A stretch of 10,232 nt of DNA from UBA4572 sp049965515. Lineage in GTDB: Bacteria; Nitrospirota; Leptospirillia; Leptospirillales; Leptospirillaceae. The translations under genes were made by a program, and so were the position numbers. The stretch covers positions 1-10,232 of the forward strand of contig JBMFWG010000057.1 in assembly GCA_049965515.1 (NCBI GenBank), written 5' to 3'. The notes below the pieces were generated by a model. That model saw only the letters and a list, made by a program, of their open reading frames with translations, was not told the origin of the DNA and ran no database searches. This document shows, in pieces, positions 5,577-10,232 of this stretch (the first letter of the stretch is position 1; each line of letters starts with the position of its first letter).

Positions 5577-8500
5577 ATGTCGGTGCCCATGAGTCACCCC
5601 ATTTTATCCCGGAGATTCTCCCCTCTTGAACTTTCGGCGGCGCGCCGAATAATCCCCCGGGCCACGGTCGAGGTTCCCGCCGAGGGAATGCGCTCTGACC
5701 GGATCACCGTCATCTTCACCCTCTCCGACGGGTCTCCCCCCGCCGAGATCACCCTTTGGCAAGCGACGAAGGATCTTCTTTGCACCTGTCCACTGTGCGG
5801 CATCGAGGGAGATCTCCCCTGTCCCCATGCCATTGCCACCCTCGAAATCCTGAGAGAAAAAGCTCCCCGAGCCGCTGAGCCTCCACGAGAATCCCGACCT
5901 CCGGCCCCCCCTTCGCACTCGCGGCATGCCCCAACCTCCCGGCGCTCTTTTCCCCGGATCACGGCCCTTGTCCTGACAGGACATCGGGAGGCCCCTCTTT
6001 TCGTAGCTCTCAAGGACAGCGGAGAGCTCCTCTCACCGGGGGAGTTCGGACAGCTGACCCAGCAGGTCAGGGAGGGGGCATCCCTTCCATTGATCACCTC
6101 CCTCTTTGCCGCGGCCTTCGTCCCCTTCACCTCCCCGGGTCCGGAGCCCGCTCTCCGGGGATTTCGTCCCCGAAAGGGAGGGGCAGACTCCCTGTTTGCC
6201 CTGCTCAGGGAGGGCCTCCCCGTTCTCTCGGCGCGCACTCGATCCCCTTACAGGATCCTCCCTCCCTCTCCGCCTCCCCGCCTTAAAATGACCGGAGAAT
6301 GGGCAGCGGGTGGGGGAGATCAGCTTCGTCTTCATGTGTTCCTCGACTCCCCAGAGGGACCGGTTTCCCTCAAAAACCATCTTTTTTTCTCCTTCGGAGA
6401 GACCGCGATTGTCTGCGGAGAGGGGACGATCCGTTTTTTTCTTCCCGATCCGCCCCTTTCCGGACCCCTTATGCGGCTGGTGGAGCGTGCCTTGAGGGGA
6501 GACTCCCTGACCCCGGCCGAATGGATGCCCCTTCTCGATCCGGAACGTCAGGGACGGGACATTTCGGCCCTGATCGACTTCAAGCCTCCCGGGATGGCGC
6601 CCGACTATCTCTCCGGAAAAGATGCCCCCCCCGTCGTTCGCCTCGAAGGGTTGAGCCAGGGAGGACTGTCCCTGCTTCCGGAAATTCGTTACTCCGACAG
6701 GGTCTCCCTGCCTCTTTTCGGCCCTGATCGCCATCGCCGGGGAGACTATCTTTCAGACAGCGCTGGAAACAGGATCCACCTGATCTCCCGGGACCGAGAG
6801 AGGGAGCTGTACTTCCGGAATCTCTTCGAAAAGATCACCCGACTCTCCCACAGCGGGGAGAAGATTCCGGTGCAGCGGGCCGATGTCTCCCAGGTTCTGG
6901 ACAAGACGCTTCCGGCGCTGGAGGCGGCGGGTTTCACGATCGACCGGGGGGAGCTCTTCGGGGACGAAATCATCGGAGGCCCGGTCTCATTGACTCTGGA
7001 TCTTTTTGAAGAAAAGGACGAGCAGATTCTTGTGACGGCCCGACTCCTGACAAAAACGGGAGCCTTCCCCCTGCCGGGAAGGAAAAAGGGAGAGGAGGAC
7101 TCCCCTCTCCTTTCTCTCCCCCACGGTCCCTCAGTCTATATCGAAGGCCCGGAGCGACAGCAGGAACAGGAGATCCGGCAACTTTTCCCCCTCGACGCAA
7201 ACGGCCAGGCTTATGCGTCGCGCTATTATGTATCAATGCTCCATCTTCTCCGCCCGGACCTTCCCTTTGCCCCGCCGCCGGAGATGGATCTCTCCCCCTT
7301 TTCCACGACACCTCTGTCCGAAGATGATTTCGAACAGCTCTCCGGGGTCTTTTCCGCGTCCCTTCGCCCCTATCAAAAGGAGGCGGTCTCCTTTCTTCTC
7401 TCACTCTCCCGGGAGAAGCTTTCGGGGATTCTGGCGGACGAAATGGGGCTGGGGAAGACCATCAGCGTGCTGGGATTTCTTTTGATGAAAAAGCTGAAAG
7501 GCCTTTTTTCTCCGGAAGATCGGCCGCCGCTTGTGGCACTTCCGGCCTCGCTTCTTTACAACTGGGCCCATGAGGCCAGCCGTTTCTGCCCCGGAACCCT
7601 CCTTCACCTTCACGCCGGTCCCGATCGCTGGAAGCGATTCCAGGCCCTGGCCTCTCCCCCCGATCTTATCCTGACGACTTACGGGACCCTGAGAAATGAT
7701 CCCCAGCTTGCCCAAGGCCCCCCCTTTGGCGCTCTTGTCATGGATGAAGCCCACCAGGTCAAGAATCCGGACTCGCTTACCCACAAGGCCCTCTCCCAGA
7801 TTCCAGCGCGAATCAGGATCGCCGTCACGGGAACACCCGTCGAAAACCATCTGACCGACCTCTGGGGTCTCTTTGCCCTTCTCATGCCAGGTCTTCTGGG
7901 TTCCCGCAGCCAGTTTGAACGGCGATTTCTGAGAGAAGAGACCTCGGGCGAGGAGCGCAACAGGAGAATCACTCTCCTCAGAAATCTTGTCTCTCCACTG
8001 ATTCTCCGTCGGACCAAGGAGAGAGTTCTGAGAGATCTCCCCCCCAAGATGGAGCTTGAGATCTGGATCGATCCCACTGAGGACGAACTCCTTCATGTCC
8101 ACGAGATCAAAAGCCAGGCCCGCCGCGAGATCGAACAGATGGGAGTGCTCGAGGGAGCCCCCCTCCGGATGGCCTATCTCACGCTTCTCCTGCGCCTCAG
8201 ACAGCTGGCATGCCATCCGGGACTCCTTCCTCCCGAGCTTCGTGGAACAAGGAGGCACTCCTCCAAATTCCTTCTGGTCCTCGACAAGATTGCCGAAGGC
8301 GTCGAGGAGGGGCACAAGATCCTCCTCTTCAGCCAGTTCACCGGTATGCTTGACCTCTTCGAGGAGGCCCTTCCCTCTTTGAAAATTGCGACAGTCCGCC
8401 TCGATGGCTCGACCCCCATCCCCGAACGACAGAAGAGAGTCGCTCTCTTTCAAAGCGATGCCTCCGACTCCCCCCGGGTCTTCCTTTCAAGCCTCAAGGC

Positions 8501-8795
8501 CGGAGGGGTGGGGCTCACCCTCACAAGAGCCGACTACGTCTTTCACTATGACCCCTGGTGGAATCCTCAGATCGAGGCTCAGGCCTCGGATCGCTCCCAC
8601 CGGATCGGCCAAACACGATCGGTCTTTATTTATCGATTTCTGGTCCGGGGGACGGTCGAGGAAAGGGTCCAGGACTTAAAAAAGCTCAAGCGGGACATTT
8701 TTTCCCGTCTTCTCGACGGAGAGGAGTCCCTGACCGAGGGAGGCGAATCATTGTCTCTTGAGGAGATGCGCGCGCTTATCGACTTTGGACAATGA
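5577..8795 (+). CDS. SNF2-family DNA helicase/translocase with N-terminal SWIM zinc finger
   Basis: 1072 residues, a full-length bacterial SNF2 ATPase of the SWIM-domain class. The SWIM finger shows C69-T-C71 and C82-P-H84. A long middle region (about 100-590) matches the variable part of bacterial SNF2 proteins. The helicase core starts at LRPYQKEAVSFLL. Motif I is ADEMGLGKT (K627), motif II is DEAH (D723-H726), motif III is VTGTPVENHL, then ILLFSQFTGMLD (IV), SSLKAGGVGLTLT (V) and DRSHRIGQ (VI, R1006 and R1009). All catalytic motifs look intact. It should use ATP to move along double-stranded DNA and displace bound proteins such as RNA polymerase; bacterial members include RapA-like proteins, but the SWIM type has no settled role. 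The start is 5577 or 5589 (both ATG, neither with a strong ribosome site). It is the last gene of the tight run that includes the LexA-like repressor. Confidence 0.93.
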   Translation: MSVPMSHPILSRRFSPLELSAARRIIPRATVEVPAEGMRSDRITVIFTLSDGSPPAEITLWQATKDLLCTCPLCGIEGDLPCPHAIATLEILREKAPRAAEPPRESRPPAPPSHSRHAPTSRRSFPRITALVLTGHREAPLFVALKDSGELLSPGEFGQLTQQVREGASLPLITSLFAAAFVPFTSPGPEPALRGFRPRKGGADSLFALLREGLPVLSARTRSPYRILPPSPPPRLKMTGEWAAGGGDQLRLHVFLDSPEGPVSLKNHLFFSFGETAIVCGEGTIRFFLPDPPLSGPLMRLVERALRGDSLTPAEWMPLLDPERQGRDISALIDFKPPGMAPDYLSGKDAPPVVRLEGLSQGGLSLLPEIRYSDRVSLPLFGPDRHRRGDYLSDSAGNRIHLISRDRERELYFRNLFEKITRLSHSGEKIPVQRADVSQVLDKTLPALEAAGFTIDRGELFGDEIIGGPVSLTLDLFEEKDEQILVTARLLTKTGAFPLPGRKKGEEDSPLLSLPHGPSVYIEGPERQQEQEIRQLFPLDANGQAYASRYYVSMLHLLRPDLPFAPPPEMDLSPFSTTPLSEDDFEQLSGVFSASLRPYQKEAVSFLLSLSREKLSGILADEMGLGKTISVLGFLLMKKLKGLFSPEDRPPLVALPASLLYNWAHEASRFCPGTLLHLHAGPDRWKRFQALASPPDLILTTYGTLRNDPQLAQGPPFGALVMDEAHQVKNPDSLTHKALSQIPARIRIAVTGTPVENHLTDLWGLFALLMPGLLGSRSQFERRFLREETSGEERNRRITLLRNLVSPLILRRTKERVLRDLPPKMELEIWIDPTEDELLHVHEIKSQARREIEQMGVLEGAPLRMAYLTLLLRLRQLACHPGLLPPELRGTRRHSSKFLLVLDKIAEGVEEGHKILLFSQFTGMLDLFEEALPSLKIATVRLDGSTPIPERQKRVALFQSDASDSPRVFLSSLKAGGVGLTLTRADYVFHYDPWWNPQIEAQASDRSHRIGQTRSVFIYRFLVRGTVEERVQDLKKLKRDIFSRLLDGEESLTEGGESLSLEEMRALIDFGQ

Positions 8796-8813
8796 GCACA
8801 GGCACAATAGAGA
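8785..8813 (+). promoter_or_regulatory. Weak candidate promoter before the proline-dehydrogenase-like gene
   Basis: TTGGAC (8785-8790) and TAGAGA (8808-8813) are 17 bases apart, in the end of the helicase gene and the 84-base gap. Both match the sigma-70 consensus poorly. A small hairpin, TCCGT/ACGGA (8826-8841), lies between this site and the ribosome site and has no T tract. Confidence 0.2.
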
Positions 8814-8867
8814 CAGAGGACGATCTCCGTCAAAAAACGGACCACACGCCGATCAATGTCGGGACCG

Positions 8868-8874
8868 AAAGGGG
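8868..8874 (+). promoter_or_regulatory. Shine-Dalgarno AAAGGGG deciding the PRODH-like start
   Basis: AAAGGGG ends 5 bases before the ATG at 8880. The in-frame ATG at 8856 lacks such a site, and the family-like N-terminus (MENYLAGKT) begins at 8880. Confidence 0.55.
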
Positions 8875-8879
8875 ACTTT

Positions 8880-9701
8880 ATGGAAAACTATCTGGCAGGT
8901 AAAACTCGGGACGAGGCTCTCGAACGGGCCCGGCATCTGAACAAGGAGGGTCTGGGGACACTGCTGGCTCCCCACTTCCATCGGAAAGGAGGTCTTTCAG
9001 AGTCGCAACGGGCCGACCGCGCCACCGAAGAGGTCGAGGGCCTGATCAAGGCCATGGGGATGAAACTGATTCGCGGGGGGCTTTCCCTCGACCCGAAGGA
9101 CTTTGACATTGAGTCGGGGTGGGCCCGGGCCATGGAACGGCTCACTCCCCTGGTGGTGAGGGCCGAAGAATATGGCTACGGAGTCTGGCTTGAGGCGGAG
9201 GATCCCGAGACGGCCGGAGCCGCTCTCGACCTCTACCTGGGGCTGCGCCCCCGCTTCCCTCATCTCGGGATCACCCTCTCCGCCCGACTTCCCCGGGCGC
9301 TCTCGGACCTCGCCACCGTCACGGCGTCCCGGGGCAGGGTTCGCCTCGTCAAGGGGCTCCCCGACGGGGGAGGCGAACCAGATGAAACGCCAGAGGTGCG
9401 AGAGGTAAGGGACGACCTCAACGGACGCTACCGGCTCCTCTTGGAGATTCTCTTCCGTGACTCGAACTTCTTCGCCATTGCGACCCACGACCCGGAGCTG
9501 ATCGAGGAGGCCCACCGGCTTTCCGAAGTCCAGTCGCGGATGTTTGAGTTCCAGCTTTATATGGGAGTTTCCGATGCACTGGCTCGACGACTCGTCTATG
9601 AGAGAGGCCACCCCACCACAATATATCTTCCCTATGGAGAGGGCACCGGCCGTCACATGGACCGGCTTGTCCGCGGCGGCCGGGTCGCCTCCTCCGGATA
9701 G
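8880..9701 (+). CDS. Proline dehydrogenase-like FAD enzyme with altered substrate site
   Basis: 273 residues, the length of a stand-alone monofunctional proline dehydrogenase, with the beta/alpha-barrel order of that family: YLAGKTRDEA at the N-terminus, MKLIRGG (K62, the conserved flavin-side lysine), GVWLEAEDPE (usual DME-type strand), then ARLPRALSDLA and GRVRLVKG (152-159), ATHDPELI (201-208), FEFQLYMGV (222-230) and IYLPYGEG (248-255). The family oxidises proline to pyrroline-5-carboxylate and passes electrons to quinone. The ending normally reads PYGxxWxxYxxRR, where Tyr and both Arg hold proline. Here it reads PYGEGTGRHMDRLV, with H259, R262 and L263 in those places, and the strand Asp appears as Glu (E105). 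The substrate may therefore differ from proline. No P5C dehydrogenase domain or gene is nearby. A hairpin terminator follows directly. Confidence 0.8.
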   Translation: MENYLAGKTRDEALERARHLNKEGLGTLLAPHFHRKGGLSESQRADRATEEVEGLIKAMGMKLIRGGLSLDPKDFDIESGWARAMERLTPLVVRAEEYGYGVWLEAEDPETAGAALDLYLGLRPRFPHLGITLSARLPRALSDLATVTASRGRVRLVKGLPDGGGEPDETPEVREVRDDLNGRYRLLLEILFRDSNFFAIATHDPELIEEAHRLSEVQSRMFEFQLYMGVSDALARRLVYERGHPTTIYLPYGEGTGRHMDRLVRGGRVASSG

Positions 9702-9711
9702 ATCAGGGGCG

Positions 9712-9736
9712 AGGCCCTGTCCTCAGGGCTTCTTTT
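9712..9736 (+). terminator. Rho-independent terminator after the PRODH-like gene
   Basis: The stem GCCCTG (9714-9719) pairs with CAGGGC (9724-9729) around the loop TCCT, extended by a G-T and an A-T pair, and is followed by TTCTTTT. It starts 10 bases after the PRODH-like stop. Its 3' half lies inside the last codons and stop of the convergent minus-strand gene. On the minus strand no T tract follows, so it should terminate the plus strand only. Confidence 0.72.
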
Positions 9737-9971
9737 CGGGGGCCGGAAGGTTGAGAAATTCCCGGGTGATATTGACAAGCATCGTCCGGTGCTCCGCCAG
9801 TCCCAGGTTAATCCGGTACTCGTTGATCACCTTGACTCGCATATCCTCCCATGCCGCCCAGCAGGCGCCACAGATCTTTTCCTGAACCTCCTTGCCGAAG
9901 GGGGACGGAAAGGGGGGCTCGGGGAGACCTTCAGCATCAGCTCCGCATCGGGCGCAATGGACAATGGCCAT
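9723..9971 (-). CDS. Fe(2+)-trafficking (YggX-type) protein with two CxxC motifs
   Basis: 82 residues, close to the about 90 of E. coli YggX. The family core is clear: GLPEPPFPSPFGKEVQE, then AWEDMRVKVINEYRINL and AEHRTMLVNITREFL, aligned with YggX LGKRIYNEISKEAW, INEKKLN and AEHRKLLE. YggX protects iron-sulfur clusters from oxidative damage and is thought to handle Fe(II) in the cytoplasm. YggX has a single cysteine near its N-terminus; this protein has C6-x-x-C9 (CARC) and C34-x-x-C37 (CGAC), enough for a four-cysteine zinc or iron site. The start has AGAGAGG (9979-9985) 7 bases upstream on the minus strand. It is convergent with the dehydrogenase-like gene, and its stop lies inside that gene's terminator. 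No clear promoter was found in the region upstream of it. Confidence 0.85.
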   Translation of the reverse strand: MAIVHCARCGADAEGLPEPPFPSPFGKEVQEKICGACWAAWEDMRVKVINEYRINLGLAEHRTMLVNITREFLNLPAPEKKP

Positions 9972-10044
9972 GAAAAAACCTCTCTTTCTCTAAGTTTTCG
10001 TTATTCTCAGGACAGACGAGCAGACTCGTGATGTGACGGTCATG

Positions 10045-10138
10045 CCGCACAGGGAGAATGCCTCCCCTTTGTCATTCTAGCAGACTCTTCTTCCGTGAGG
10101 CACTCCTGATGATTGTTGCTTGCCAGTCTCCTGTGCGG
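10045..10138. repeat. 9-bp perfect inverted repeat, 76 bases apart, in the non-coding tail
   Basis: CCGCACAGG (10045-10053) is the exact reverse complement of CCTGTGCGG (10130-10138). The region also has a small hairpin GGGAG/CTCCC (10052-10066), and AGCAGACTC occurs at 10019-10027 and again at 10079-10087, exactly 60 bases apart. No target-site duplication is obvious at the ends, so a miniature element is possible but unproven. Confidence 0.3.
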
Positions 10139-10141
10139 TAG

Positions 10142-10204
10142 GATCAGAATCTGCGTTTATCCGAAAAGCGCCGTAAAACTCCGGCCTTAAGGCCGGGGAT
10201 ATAA
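10142..10204 (+). mobile_element. Possible IS200/IS605-type end (TnpB/omega-RNA 3' hairpin remnant)
   Basis: The perfect palindrome CCGGCCTTAAGGCCGG (10181-10196) can be extended to CTCCGGCC-TTAA-GGCCGGGG (10179-10198). It is set in AAAA...GGATATAAGGCG. From memory, hairpins of this composition and surround sit at or just past the 3' end of tnpB genes in IS200/IS605-type elements, where they form the element end and the scaffold end of the omega RNA. One frame through it reads ...SEKRRKTPALRPGI then TAA (10202-10204), which could be a TnpB tail, but a stop at 10139-10141 cuts that frame and no tnpB gene lies in the window. It is either a solo remnant or the left end of an element that continues to the right. 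An ordinary terminator-like hairpin is the alternative. Confidence 0.4.
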
Positions 10205-10223
10205 GGCGTGTCCCGTCTCGTGG

Positions 10224-10229
10224 TAGAAT
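10224..10229 (+). promoter_or_regulatory. Possible -10 box for a gene beyond the window
   Basis: TAGAAT lies at the very end of the window, with TGG just before it. No good -35 is visible 17 bases upstream. If a gene begins just past the edge, this may be its promoter. Confidence 0.2.
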
Positions 10230-10232
10230 AGG

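Noticed and set aside
7401..8453. 350-codon open frame on the minus strand
   Set aside because: It is antisense to the intact SNF2 motifs of the helicase and shows no domain of its own.
1..10232. CRISPR array, tRNA or rRNA genes
   Set aside because: No regularly spaced 25-40 base repeats and no tRNA cloverleaf or rRNA signature were seen on either strand.

Overview
The window is GC-rich, gene-dense bacterial DNA with many C and G homopolymer runs. The gene mix is a soluble zinc-binding chemoreceptor, CheZ, LexA-like, SNF2, an MNIO (DUF692) enzyme and an Fe(2+)-trafficking-type protein. This suggests a motile Gram-negative bacterium. The overall flavour reminds me of Leptospirillum-like Nitrospirota or a proteobacterium, but no rRNA or other marker is present, so the taxon is only a guess.

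Layout: (1) 241-1973 is a translationally coupled pair, a two-domain MNIO enzyme followed by a small exported, possibly lipid-anchored beta-sandwich protein. (2) 2127-4436 is a chemotaxis pair, a soluble receptor with a C-terminal CZB zinc domain and a CheZ-type CheY-P phosphatase with an unusual N-terminal half. (3) 4448-8795 is a tight run: a LexA-like repressor with a degraded protease active site, a small three-helix membrane protein overlapping it, and a SWIM/SNF2 helicase. The gap from cheZ is only 11 bases, so one transcript may run from cheZ through the helicase. (4) 8880-9701 is a divergent proline-dehydrogenase-like protein, ending at a hairpin terminator. (5) 9723-9971 on the minus strand is a YggX-type protein with two extra CxxC motifs, convergent with the dehydrogenase. 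(6) 9972-10232 is non-coding and ends in a hairpin that looks like the end of an IS200/IS605-type (TnpB) element.

How the genes may work together: the CZB receptor and CheZ act on the same signalling route (CheA/CheY, not in this window). CZB domains are known to sense zinc or hypochlorous acid. The LexA-like protein may autoregulate the run that includes the helicase. The MNIO enzyme and its coupled exported partner look like a peptide/protein-modification module whose substrate is either upstream of the window or not yet recognised. Several starts were moved downstream of the longest possible reading because a good Shine-Dalgarno sequence and the family's domain start agree there.
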